Shown here: piece after piece, positions 14,377 to 22,125 of the stretch
Position numbering within the stretch: the first letter of the stretch is position 1
Layout: each line of letters opens with the position of its first letter
Origin: a virus
Length of the DNA: 27,355 nucleotides
IMG/VR virus record: IMGVR_UViG_3300046542_000011
Location: 1-27,355 of that record
Reading direction: 5' to 3' (one strand)
The notes under the pieces: generated by a model
The model's input: only the letters and a program-made list of their open reading frames with translations
What the model was told of the DNA's origin: nothing
The model's database searches: none
Position numbers and translations under genes: made by a program

Positions 14377-16535
14377 TATGGCATTGCATCCGATGTTTCA
14401 AATCCGGCCCAGCCTACAATAATAAATGGCTTACCTGCCTCCCCAATGAATTTAAACTGGAGAGACCAACCAGAACCACGCATCTGTAGTCGAGACCTTT
14501 GGTAGTTTCTATAGTTTCTATATCGGTAGACTTGTTGTGGGTTGGTGAATCTACCTGAGTTAGCATTGTAAGAGTAGTCCCAGAGTCCCTGTACAAAACA
14601 GGAGCCATCAGTTACTTCCTCTGTGATAACGGTCAAGTAGTTTGTTTGGAACTTCTTGAGGAGATCACCACGAATACGATAACCAGTAACAAAGTAGTGG
14701 GTATAGGAAATTGAACCCCAGTCAAGATAACTATCGTCTGTAATCTCAGCAAAGGCAACATTACCTCCACTGTAGACAACAAACTTGAACGTCTTGGACT
14801 TAGACGAGAGGCCCAGTGAAACTGGGATCGTCACTGTGTCCCCCAATCCATCTGTTACGATACCAGCAGATGCTGTAACTGCCTCGTCTACAAAGACTTC
14901 ACCAACACCACGGACTGCTATAATACCAGCAATCTCTCGGGTAGCATGGGTTGTCGGGACGGTGAGTGGGTAGAACGCTCCGGTCACAACATCGAGAACT
15001 AGGATACTAGTGTATTTGTACGCTCCATCATCCGGCATAATATTGTACAACCAGTAGACAAGTCCAGTCTGGTCATTGAAAGAGCCCTTGGATGTCAGCT
15101 TAGACCCCTGTGGGATAGCATCATAGAAGGCTTGGATGGTCGTCTGTGTGAGGTTAGTCACCTCTGATGTCAGACCTACTTCAGTCTTCTTAAGTGAGAA
15201 GATACCCTCATAGTTCCACCAAACAGGTAGACCACCTACATCAACGATACTGGTCTTTGAGATTGCAGGAAATGAAGAAATCTTGGAGACTGTATAATCA
15301 GTTGCCCTAAAGGGACCATTGTCTGTACCAGTGACAGCCCAAACACCATTGGTAGCAAAGATATACAGAGCATCACCGATAACTCTCATATCTAGTACAG
15401 TGTTGATGTCCTGAATCTTGATTGTCCCACCGTCTGATGCGAGAAGATCGAAGGACTCCCGAGAGGTAGGATCATTAAGTTGGTAGCAACGACCAAGCTG
15501 GTCATCATTCTCAATGATCTGAGAGAAGTAAACAGTCGAAGAATATCCTGACTTACCTACACCACCATAGAAGGCACGACCAGTAAAGAAGGCTACGACA
15601 GAAGGACGATAACCATCTGAGTCTACTTCAGTGACACCTGGGATACCTGAGAGGGTGGACCGGTTAGTCTCCAGAGCATTAACGATGTAATGACCCTTAG
15701 GGGCAGGTACGTTACCGTACAGGTCCTTACGAGTATCAGCTAGCTCAGGGTTAAACTTGTCCAGAGAGGATGCGGGACCACCAGAGCTACCAGAGATACC
15801 AGTAGTCGTGTAGTACCACCAGACATCAGCACTTGATGGGTAATCACTTCTGTTTAGGTCCCAGTAGTCGAGTGCTTGAACAGGAGAGACACTATCTGTG
15901 CCATCCCTCTGGACCATCGCGTACCAACCCTGGTTATAAAGGTTATATTTATGAGTAGTATTTAGTACCGTGGGACGAGTGTCAAAGTCTGTTACCTCGG
16001 GAATGCCCTCAAAGTCACGAATTTGAAGAGTGATCTCACTGACAGTGATTGTGTCGGTTCCGTTGTTATAACGGATATAAATCGTCTCACAGTTGGGGTG
16101 AGTAACGAAGAGATAACCCTTGCCTGTAGCAAATGTAGCTAGTGTACTCCTGACCTGTGTATCGTAGAACCCAAGCACTTTGTAGTCTGTTAGATCAACA
16201 GAAAATCCTTTAAGGCCAGCAGAAAGAGAGTCATCGCCAGTTACTTCAAAGAAACGAAGGAACTCTCCGATCTGCAGAACCACGAAGTCTTTAGAGTTGT
16301 TATCAGAGATTGTTTCCCAGAGGTATTCATTACGAACACCATCCTGAGCTATGACCTGCTGATCAACACCCTCTTCATACTCAAAGCCCTTACGGGTGAA
16401 GGCACGACCTCTCCGGTCGTAGATGACATTGGTGGTTTCAGTGACAGAGTTCTCCGGGGAGTTAACGCCAGTGACTTCTGTAATGAGACCTTTATTAAAG
16501 TTAGTCTCAGTAGATACCCCAGCGTTCCTCGCCAT
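14376..16535 (-). CDS. tail tubular protein B (tail nozzle), gp12-like
   Basis: 719 aa. The N-terminus MARNAGVSTETNFNKGLITE, followed by NVIYDRRGRAFTRKGFEYE, is characteristic of phage nozzle proteins. The body is beta-rich with many Gly/Thr/Tyr-containing strands and segments such as GDALYIFATNGVWAVTG and VGGLPVWWNYEGIFSLKK, consistent with a beta-propeller-like nozzle. T7 gp12 is 794 aa, so size fits. It is encoded two genes downstream of tail tubular protein A, matching the order of T7 gp11-gp12 apart from the inserted 85-aa gene. The protein forms the distal end of the short tail and gates DNA exit. ATG at 16535 follows AAGGGGAATAATTA. Confidence 0.88.
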   Translation of the reverse strand: MARNAGVSTETNFNKGLITEVTGVNSPENSVTETTNVIYDRRGRAFTRKGFEYEEGVDQQVIAQDGVRNEYLWETISDNNSKDFVVLQIGEFLRFFEVTGDDSLSAGLKGFSVDLTDYKVLGFYDTQVRSTLATFATGKGYLFVTHPNCETIYIRYNNGTDTITVSEITLQIRDFEGIPEVTDFDTRPTVLNTTHKYNLYNQGWYAMVQRDGTDSVSPVQALDYWDLNRSDYPSSADVWWYYTTTGISGSSGGPASSLDKFNPELADTRKDLYGNVPAPKGHYIVNALETNRSTLSGIPGVTEVDSDGYRPSVVAFFTGRAFYGGVGKSGYSSTVYFSQIIENDDQLGRCYQLNDPTSRESFDLLASDGGTIKIQDINTVLDMRVIGDALYIFATNGVWAVTGTDNGPFRATDYTVSKISSFPAISKTSIVDVGGLPVWWNYEGIFSLKKTEVGLTSEVTNLTQTTIQAFYDAIPQGSKLTSKGSFNDQTGLVYWLYNIMPDDGAYKYTSILVLDVVTGAFYPLTVPTTHATREIAGIIAVRGVGEVFVDEAVTASAGIVTDGLGDTVTIPVSLGLSSKSKTFKFVVYSGGNVAFAEITDDSYLDWGSISYTHYFVTGYRIRGDLLKKFQTNYLTVITEEVTDGSCFVQGLWDYSYNANSGRFTNPQQVYRYRNYRNYQRSRLQMRGSGWSLQFKFIGEAGKPFIIVGWAGFETSDAMP

Positions 16536-16538
16536 TAA

Positions 16539-16796
16539 TTATTCCCCTTCAGATGCGCTTACTTTAGGCTTCTTGTAGACAATAGATCGTTGAGCATGAC
16601 CATCTAGATAATTCTTAATATCTTTAAGAGCATGCTTATGACCTGTGTAATTCTTATCTCTGAGAGCCACAGGGAGTGGACCAGAGGCTACTTCGATACG
16701 CCAGAGGTTAGTAGATCGGTCACATACAATCTTATAGGACGAACTGCCTGCCATTACGACCCGGAAACCTTCGCCCTGTTCTGCGTATTCACTCAT
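16539..16796 (-). CDS. 85-aa protein between tail tube genes
   Basis: Begins MSEYAEQGEGFRVVMAG. The centre has strand-like SSSYKIVCDRSTNLWRIEVA and then basic YTGHKHALKDIKNYLDGHAQ. There is no membrane segment or metal motif apart from scattered His. ATG overlaps the stop of tail tubular protein A (ATGA), and the stop is 3 bases before the nozzle start, so it is translated as part of the tail block. It could be a minor tail or assembly protein, but no family is recognised. Confidence 0.74.
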   Translation of the reverse strand: MSEYAEQGEGFRVVMAGSSSYKIVCDRSTNLWRIEVASGPLPVALRDKNYTGHKHALKDIKNYLDGHAQRSIVYKKPKVSASEGE

Positions 16797-17551
16797 CGGC
16801 CATAGCCCTTTCTTTTTTGTACAGGTGTGCGGGGATCAGTATTATCCTTAGTCTTGTAACCAAGGGCACGATGCCTCCGTTCCTTACGTTCTGCTTTTTC
16901 ATTCGTGGTTTGTTTTAGTTCAACGAAAGCCTGAGCCTTAGAGGCATTCAAAAGTAGTTGGAACTGTCTGGGATCAAGCTTGGGGACAAAGACATCAGTC
17001 ATCGTAAAGACTGGGACTAGGCCACCATATCCGTATGTTCGAGAAGATGTTAGTGTAGTCTCATAGGTACTGTCGTAAGCGTCAAAGATTAGTGTCAAGT
17101 CATCAGGGGATGTCCAATAACGAGGGGACTCATCACTTCTGAACTTGAATACGAAATCCTGTCCTTGTACCTCTACCGTCTCGCTCCCGACCCAAGTCTC
17201 TGCAGGATCAAGTCCATCGGTAATGTTGAGGAACTCAGACACAGGAAGATAGCAAAGGTCTCGAAAAGTAGGATCATCTACAGAGTCTCCAATATTATAT
17301 TTTAGCCATTGAATATTAGATACCTCTGAGGGGAGATACATAATAGTAGGGAGTAGGTTGTCACCAGAAGCATCTAGATGGAAGAGGCCTTCAGTCTCCT
17401 TGAATTGGAGTTCAGAGACAATTTCGAAGTAGCACTCTTTTACAATATTAGCTACAGCTAGTGACTCTGCAGTGTCAGCGATTGTGTTGACTTCATCGCC
17501 ACCCATAGACTCTAGGATGCGATCAACTAGTTCCTTTAGGGTATAACGCAT
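16793..17551 (-). CDS. tail tubular protein A (head-tail adaptor), gp11-like
   Basis: 252-aa protein beginning MRYTLKELVDRILESMGGDE, then VANIVKECYFEIVSELQFKE, a pattern of paired N-terminal helices typical of podovirus tail tubular protein A/gatekeeper. A beta-rich middle (MYLPSEVSNIQWLKY, VEVQGQDFVFKFRSD) follows, then a long C-terminal helix region with LLLNASKAQAFVELKQTTNE and a basic tail. T7 gp11 is 196 aa, and marine relatives are often longer. It forms the ring joining the portal to the nozzle. The gene is preceded by GGAGAG and lies one base after the upstream stop. Confidence 0.88.
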   Translation of the reverse strand: MRYTLKELVDRILESMGGDEVNTIADTAESLAVANIVKECYFEIVSELQFKETEGLFHLDASGDNLLPTIMYLPSEVSNIQWLKYNIGDSVDDPTFRDLCYLPVSEFLNITDGLDPAETWVGSETVEVQGQDFVFKFRSDESPRYWTSPDDLTLIFDAYDSTYETTLTSSRTYGYGGLVPVFTMTDVFVPKLDPRQFQLLLNASKAQAFVELKQTTNEKAERKERRHRALGYKTKDNTDPRTPVQKRKGYGR

Positions 17552-17752
17552 TTACTCTCCAAACCTACGAAAGATTTCGAATAGACCAAGGAGACTTAGT
17601 AGACCACCAGCAATCCAAAAAAGCTTTGTGAGAAGCTTCTTAATCCCATTCATGGCCTGTCGTTCTTCGATCATCTCCCTCATAATTTTATAGTCTTTAA
17701 GGGGAAGTCGAACTTCGATGATCTCGTCGTCCTTGGTCACATCTTGTGTCAT
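17552..17752 (-). CDS. small single-span membrane protein, possible holin or holin partner
   Basis: 66 aa. A charged N-terminal half forms a likely helix or coiled coil (LKDYKIMREMIEERQAMNG). One transmembrane segment follows (LFWIAGGLLSLLGLFEI), ending with a short basic tail. This layout resembles XhlA-type holin accessory proteins. The ATG overlaps the stop of the upstream holin-like gene (ATGA) without a strong ribosome site, implying coupled translation. Next to the endolysin and holin-like gene it completes a lysis cassette. It could be a second holin, an antiholin, or a spanin-like protein, though no lipobox or signal peptide is seen. Confidence 0.7.
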   Translation of the reverse strand: MTQDVTKDDEIIEVRLPLKDYKIMREMIEERQAMNGIKKLLTKLFWIAGGLLSLLGLFEIFRRFGE

Positions 17753-18111
17753 TTTTTGAACCGGCCTATAATCGCTTTTGTTCCATCAATAAGGAAGGTA
17801 CTGGAGACGATCCAGCCTGCCCACTCATCTAGTGGACTTGGGAGTGCAGCCACATTCCAAGTGAACTGGAACACACTATCCACGATAACAGCAGACCACC
17901 AGAATCCCAATGGGATTACGAAGAATAACTGGAACCACCAAGTGCGTCCTACGAGTAGGTTGGCTTGTGCATTAATCCAAGTCTTAGTTACCTCAGCTTT
18001 AATTTCTTCCTTGGTAACTTCATTATCCATTTTCCTCTCGATAACATCGAGAATCTTCTCTAGGCTACCTCCTGTAACAAGAGAGAGTAGCCACTTACCT
18101 ATTGCCCACAT
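17749..18111 (-). CDS. holin-like membrane protein
   Basis: 120 aa. It has a short hydrophobic N-terminus (IGKWLLSLVTGG), a charged helix (EKILDVIERKMDNEVTKEE, followed by IKAEVT), then QANLLVGRTWWFQLFFVIPL running into a strong transmembrane segment to about residue 82, a second hydrophobic segment (WAGWIVSSTFLIDGTKAI) and a basic end (IIGRFKK). The architecture is close to three-segment holins associated with phages and gene-transfer agents. It follows the endolysin gene within 1-2 bases and precedes the 66-aa membrane protein. Its expected role is to permeabilise the inner membrane so endolysin can reach peptidoglycan. Confidence 0.76.
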   Translation of the reverse strand: MWAIGKWLLSLVTGGSLEKILDVIERKMDNEVTKEEIKAEVTKTWINAQANLLVGRTWWFQLFFVIPLGFWWSAVIVDSVFQFTWNVAALPSPLDEWAGWIVSSTFLIDGTKAIIGRFKK

Positions 18112-18112
18112 T

Positions 18113-18652
18113 CTATTTTCCTCGTAGGAGCCTCAGGAGAAGCTTTAGCCACCACGGGGTATCATCTACCACCACAGATGTCGGGACGCTCTCTACGGGC
18201 TTCTGTGGCTGTTTATTCCACGCATCTAGTGCCCTCTTAGACCAAGTGTACCTTGCGTCCATGTGGGGGATTCCCGGACGCAGGAAAGTCTCAGAGAATA
18301 CCTTAGTCTTCTGCTCTAGGGTAGTTGCTTGCTTTAGTTTAGAAAGAACCCTGCCTTCAGGACCCCTTAGTTCTACAAAGAGGAATTTATAGTTGGCATC
18401 CATGTCAGTGGGACTGAGGTTATTTCTTTTCCAGTATGCTTCAGCCTCTCGTCTCCGAGGACCAGTCCACTGCATAATACCCCAACCACCTTTGGAACCA
18501 GCTACAAGAGGTTTCAATTCCTGTAGCTGCTTAAACCCACCACTTTCATGTCCTGCATTACCTATAATGGAAACAGCGGACAGGAGGTCAAGATCGAAGT
18601 CCTTCATTAGGCGATCTATAAAGATCACAGACCACTTATTAAAGAATTCCAT
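18113..18652 (-). CDS. endolysin (Phage_lysozyme2-type)
   Basis: 179-aa cell-wall hydrolase. SIIGNAGHESGGFKQLQELK followed by GGWGIMQWTGPRRREAEAYW matches the signature of phage tail-lysozyme type enzymes; Glu36 in GHES is the likely catalytic residue. There is no signal peptide, so holin-dependent release is expected. The last residues (PWWLKLLLRLLRGK) form a cationic hydrophobic helix separated from the domain by a Pro/Val-rich linker, unusual for a small endolysin and perhaps membrane-active. The start ATG at 18652 has AAGGAG at 18658-18663. A GTG/ATG start further up at 18721 would overlap the tail spike end and has no good site. Confidence 0.86.
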   Translation of the reverse strand: MEFFNKWSVIFIDRLMKDFDLDLLSAVSIIGNAGHESGGFKQLQELKPLVAGSKGGWGIMQWTGPRRREAEAYWKRNNLSPTDMDANYKFLFVELRGPEGRVLSKLKQATTLEQKTKVFSETFLRPGIPHMDARYTWSKRALDAWNKQPQKPVESVPTSVVVDDTPWWLKLLLRLLRGK

Positions 18653-18653
18653 T

Positions 18654-20390
18654 CTATCTCCTTGAGATGTCTGCTGTCCATGCAAATGCAATAGTGTTCC
18701 CACTAACATTTGTATTGACATTGATTTTGAATGTTGTAGATGTCAGTGTGTCCACCCAATAACGAGCTACACCACCCAAGTTAATATCAAATCTAGGCAC
18801 GATCATGATATCACCATTAACTGGAGTCTCAGCTAGGCCATGAGTTACAGTTGTACTTGAAGTACCGATGGCAACATCTGAGGTCCCAGAATTATGTGTT
18901 CTGTATCCACCACATCCGTCAACGATTGTCCGAGCACCAACTCTAGTAATACCATTGGGATCTACATCAACACCGATAATACGATTAAAGTCGGTTGTCC
19001 CAGAAACTACCTCTTCAAGAACACCCTTACTTGCACGGTCCGGTACATAAATATCCCCGCCTATCAACCCGACACGACTTGAGTCAGTTAGTCGAATTGC
19101 AGGATGGCTCGCGTTAGCGCGATCAGTAGTGTCGATATTAACCCCGGTAATATTCATACGGGAGCATCTGGTCAGCCGGATACCAGACTTGTTAATATTC
19201 GCAATCTTAAGGCCAGTAATTTCAATCAACGAAGCATCATAGATCGCCAGTCCGTCCCCCGCAGAGGATGTCCCAAGCCAGAGATTATTAATCCCAATCT
19301 GCTTGACATCACTAGAGGCTCCCTTTTCCATACGCCACAGATCATTGGTGACTGTATCCGAAAGGATATTAGAGAAGTGACCCCACTGGACTTCTCCAGT
19401 AGCAGCATCAGGATCACCGAGATGCCATCCATGATTACCTGCGCCAGCTAGCTCACAATTTACAAACTTTGACCCATTGAAGTACTGCAGACGGTATCCA
19501 GTGTCAATGGTGTTTTGTACCATGACATTTGATGCGATGACTGCGTTGTTGGGATTAGTAACATCGTGCCCAGTAGCGTGGAGACCACGAAAACTCTGGT
19601 CATCCCCCCCACCATCCACACTAAGTTTGTCCATCCACACTTGCCATACATCGTGGTAGTTTAGTGCATCGTAGCAGGCATGAAACCTGAGACCTTCCAG
19701 AACAAACCTATTAGACCACTCCATTTGAACACCGTGGGCATTGGTGAGGGCGTTCCCCCCACCCCTAATCGTCATGAATTTAATGCCACCACGATTTCTA
19801 CCACTTGCAAGAGTGCCAATGTTAGTAAAGACTGGGTAATCCCCCAACGCCGTTACTTCTGTAGCACCATCCCCATCCCCATAGATGAAGACATTATCTG
19901 GGACTGCAATAGAGTCTCCAACCGCAAACACAGTATCCGTTCGATAAGAATTTAGATGAAATCTGCCCCCACCCCAAGAGGCGATGTCAGTGAGTACATT
20001 CATAATCTCTGGTTGATCGTCTGTAGCACCATCACCAGCCAATTTAATAGAGGTGGCATCGAGATTCACCCTCAGACGGTTTCGCATAGACACATACGGA
20101 GCTACAACACCTGTTACTCCAGGGTTGTAAGATGCGTCTGCTAATTCAGTAGTAGTCTCGATTGGTATTCCTGCAATGGTAAGTGACTCGACATCGACAT
20201 CCCCCGCATTTAGGAGGTCATTATTATTCATGTCGATATCGGCCTCCATTTGATTAGGAGTCGTACCGTCACGAGAAAGAGTATTTTCTAAAGCAGTCTC
20301 GATAAGAGTGCTATTTGCGTTAATTGTCGTCGCGGCAGAGGTCGGGTTCCCCATGAGGCTGGAGACATCTGCAAGGGTAAGTTTAGCCAT
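18654..20390 (-). CDS. tail spike / tail fibre with probable beta-helix domain
   Basis: 578-aa receptor-binding protein. N-terminal adaptor region MAKLTLADVSSLMGNPTSAA with many Asn/Thr. From about residue 120 a pectate-lyase-like right-handed beta-helix is suggested by GDGATDDQPEIMNVL, GGGRFHLNSY, repeated short strands (RFVLEGLRF, VQWGHFSNI, IEITGLKIANI, RMNITGVNI, RVGLIGGDI) and Gly/Asn turns. The C-terminus is a separate beta domain ending in AFAWTADISRR. GDGATDDQP is the classic N-cap of phage spike helices. Whether it degrades polysaccharide is not shown. The ATG at 20390 (TAATG overlap, GGAGAATTTA upstream) is preferred to an in-frame upstream start at 20429. Confidence 0.88.
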   Translation of the reverse strand: MAKLTLADVSSLMGNPTSAATTINANSTLIETALENTLSRDGTTPNQMEADIDMNNNDLLNAGDVDVESLTIAGIPIETTTELADASYNPGVTGVVAPYVSMRNRLRVNLDATSIKLAGDGATDDQPEIMNVLTDIASWGGGRFHLNSYRTDTVFAVGDSIAVPDNVFIYGDGDGATEVTALGDYPVFTNIGTLASGRNRGGIKFMTIRGGGNALTNAHGVQMEWSNRFVLEGLRFHACYDALNYHDVWQVWMDKLSVDGGGDDQSFRGLHATGHDVTNPNNAVIASNVMVQNTIDTGYRLQYFNGSKFVNCELAGAGNHGWHLGDPDAATGEVQWGHFSNILSDTVTNDLWRMEKGASSDVKQIGINNLWLGTSSAGDGLAIYDASLIEITGLKIANINKSGIRLTRCSRMNITGVNIDTTDRANASHPAIRLTDSSRVGLIGGDIYVPDRASKGVLEEVVSGTTDFNRIIGVDVDPNGITRVGARTIVDGCGGYRTHNSGTSDVAIGTSSTTVTHGLAETPVNGDIMIVPRFDINLGGVARYWVDTLTSTTFKINVNTNVSGNTIAFAWTADISRR

Positions 20391-20935
20391 TAAATTCTCC
20401 TGAGGAGCATCTGTACGAATGTCCGGCAAGCTGTAGTCGAGCCACCATCGGATACTAATTTTACATACTTATGAGATGCATAAGTCAGGGTATTATTTCC
20501 TGAGGGAGTCAATGAGAAAGTTGTTCCCTCTGCAGAACCTGCTTGGGTAATTGTCTGAGTTCCCATTGCTGCTCCGTCTGAACGAGTCACAGTAACAATT
20601 GAGTTAGCTACAGTAATACCGTTTAGTAGGATGAAATTAATTCTCTCCACAGTGCAGTTAAATGGGACTGGGATTAGGACTGTCTCCGCATTAGAGATAT
20701 CCAAAAAGGTGCCATCTGCCACTGACTGTCCTCGATACAATTCGAGGAGTACAGTCTCAACATTAGTCCCAGTGAAGACACCAGCAGTATCAAGTACTGA
20801 AGTGTTAGTTGCACTGGCCTTGGTCCAAGTCCCCGACCCAGCCCCATCAGATATGTAAATAGTGTCGATAGCGGCTGCACTCGCACCCTTAGGTTCATGA
20901 AGATCAGCACCAGTTAGACTTGAATGTGCAGCCAT
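20390..20935 (-). CDS. beta-rich virion appendage protein with LTG-HEPKG N-terminus
   Basis: 181 aa. MAAHSSLTGADLHEPKGASA and the following IDTIYISDGAGSGTWTK form an N-terminal anchor motif seen in phage head-fibre and tail-fibre proteins. The remainder is strand-rich (AETVLIPVPFNCTVERINFI, IVTVTRSDGAAMG, KYVKLVSDGG). No enzymatic motif. ATG has AAGGAACGATA upstream, and the stop overlaps the tail spike start (TAATG), so it may be a fibre adaptor or trimer partner of the spike. It could equally be a head fibre. Structural role is likely, exact location unknown. Confidence 0.72.
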   Translation of the reverse strand: MAAHSSLTGADLHEPKGASAAAIDTIYISDGAGSGTWTKASATNTSVLDTAGVFTGTNVETVLLELYRGQSVADGTFLDISNAETVLIPVPFNCTVERINFILLNGITVANSIVTVTRSDGAAMGTQTITQAGSAEGTTFSLTPSGNNTLTYASHKYVKLVSDGGSTTACRTFVQMLLRRI

Positions 20936-20944
20936 TATCGTTCC

Positions 20945-21550
20945 TTAATCGAGTGCCGTGATGATTGCATTAACCTTTGCACTAAGCGATGCAAGGGCAT
21001 TTACAGTATCCATGTTACGGAGTTTCAGGAGCAAGAAACCTGCACCTGCAGTAAAGACAGTGCCACCAGCAGCAACCTCAACAGAAATCGTATCTGCTGC
21101 GGTACCAGTGTTAGCGGCAGTAATTGCAGTTGCTGCCTTCTTTTCACCGAGTACATCGGTATCAGCAAGGGCAATCGTTAGTACACCACCTGTTACGTTA
21201 GTCGTACCAATTTCAAGATTAAGAATCTGACTAGCAGATGCACCAGTGCCAAGGGTAGTCGTCACGAACTCAAGAGAGAGAAGTTCGAAAGCATAGCCTG
21301 GAACATAGTTCGTAGCTAGATCAGCAGCAGCAGTGGTCATAGAAGCAAGTTGGATCGGGATCGCCACAGTCTGGATGCCCACAGTAGCTGCAAGAGTATT
21401 ACTTGCTGTACCTGTAGAACTATCCGTAAGTTGCGTCACTGAAGCTAGAGCACCAGCTACCGTACCATTAAAAGTACCAGTGAAGTAGGTGGCTTCAAGT
21501 TCCAGACCATTAAAGTCAAGTCGTTTGTGTTTGGGAAGGACAGTTGCCAT
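20945..21550 (-). CDS. beta-rich virion protein, probable head decoration or fibre
   Basis: 201 aa, very rich in Ala, Thr, Gly and Val and poor in charge. It begins MATVLPKHKRLDFNGLELEA. It has strand pattern AFELLSLEFVTTTLGTGAS, ILNLEIGTTNVTGGVLTIALAD and a final GAGFLLLKLRNM, a likely jelly-roll or immunoglobulin-like sandwich. AGGAGACTTAA lies upstream of ATG 21550, and a stem-loop precedes it. Composition resembles capsid decoration proteins and the neighbouring 168- and 181-aa genes. No specific homologue is recognised. Confidence 0.72.
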   Translation of the reverse strand: MATVLPKHKRLDFNGLELEATYFTGTFNGTVAGALASVTQLTDSSTGTASNTLAATVGIQTVAIPIQLASMTTAAADLATNYVPGYAFELLSLEFVTTTLGTGASASQILNLEIGTTNVTGGVLTIALADTDVLGEKKAATAITAANTGTAADTISVEVAAGGTVFTAGAGFLLLKLRNMDTVNALASLSAKVNAIITALD

Positions 21551-21572
21551 TTAAGTCTCCTAAAAGAGGGGA

Positions 21573-21590
21573 GGGGTCATTCGCGACCCC
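21573..21590 (-). terminator. stem-loop between virion genes, weak or partial terminator
   Basis: GGGGTC (21573-21578) pairs with GACCCC (21585-21590) around a 6-base loop in the 47-base gap between two virion genes. On the - transcript it is followed by TCCCCTCTTTT, so the T run is displaced. It may attenuate transcription or mark an RNA processing site rather than stop transcription fully. Confidence 0.5.
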
Positions 21591-21597
21591 AGAGAGA

Positions 21598-22104
21598 TTA
21601 GTCGACTTCAGTCGGCACTGGAGCAGCAGCCGGTACATACAGCTTTACCTGTAGGATACCATGGCCGACACCTGCCGTACCCGTGCGCGTGCCCGAGAAG
21701 AGACCTGCACGAGTCGTCGTCGCACCCACCAGAGCACCTGCACCAGACGAGCCCGGAGTATACGTATTCTGTTCACCGTTGACATTAAGTGATGCAAGAA
21801 GAACATCGTTAATGAGACCATCGTGGTCAAGTTCAGTCGTACCGTCAAGACGGAAGAGACCAAAGTCAAATGACGTGGCTGCAGTAGCCGCCGTCTCAGC
21901 AATCAGGACAACTTCCTGAATCCGAGAGTTCGACGGGACAATAATATTGTAGTCAAGAACCGTTGCCGAAGTACCAACGTTAGCAAAGTCAAACTCGACT
22001 TCAACAATACGAAGAGTACCAGCACCCGGATATTCACCACCATGTACAATACGGTCATCGCCCGGAAAGAGGACGCGGAGGCCGTCAGGATTAACCCATA
22101 CCAT
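21598..22104 (-). CDS. beta-rich virion protein next to the capsid gene, probable decoration protein
   Basis: 168 aa, starting MVWVNPDGLRVLFPGDDRIV. Strand pattern TLRIVEVEFDFANVG, LDYNIIVPSNSRIQEVVLIA, FDFGLFRLDGTTEL and GILQVKLYVPA; rich in Gly, Ala, Thr and Val. It is the first gene after the major capsid gene and shares that gene's C-ending, relatively GC-rich codons, suggesting similarly high expression. A capsid cement or decoration function is therefore most likely, but a head-fibre role is possible. Ribosome site AAGGAATATAA precedes ATG 22104. Confidence 0.74.
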   Translation of the reverse strand: MVWVNPDGLRVLFPGDDRIVHGGEYPGAGTLRIVEVEFDFANVGTSATVLDYNIIVPSNSRIQEVVLIAETAATAATSFDFGLFRLDGTTELDHDGLINDVLLASLNVNGEQNTYTPGSSGAGALVGATTTRAGLFSGTRTGTAGVGHGILQVKLYVPAAAPVPTEVD

Positions 22105-22125
22105 TATTTATATTCCTTCTGTTAA

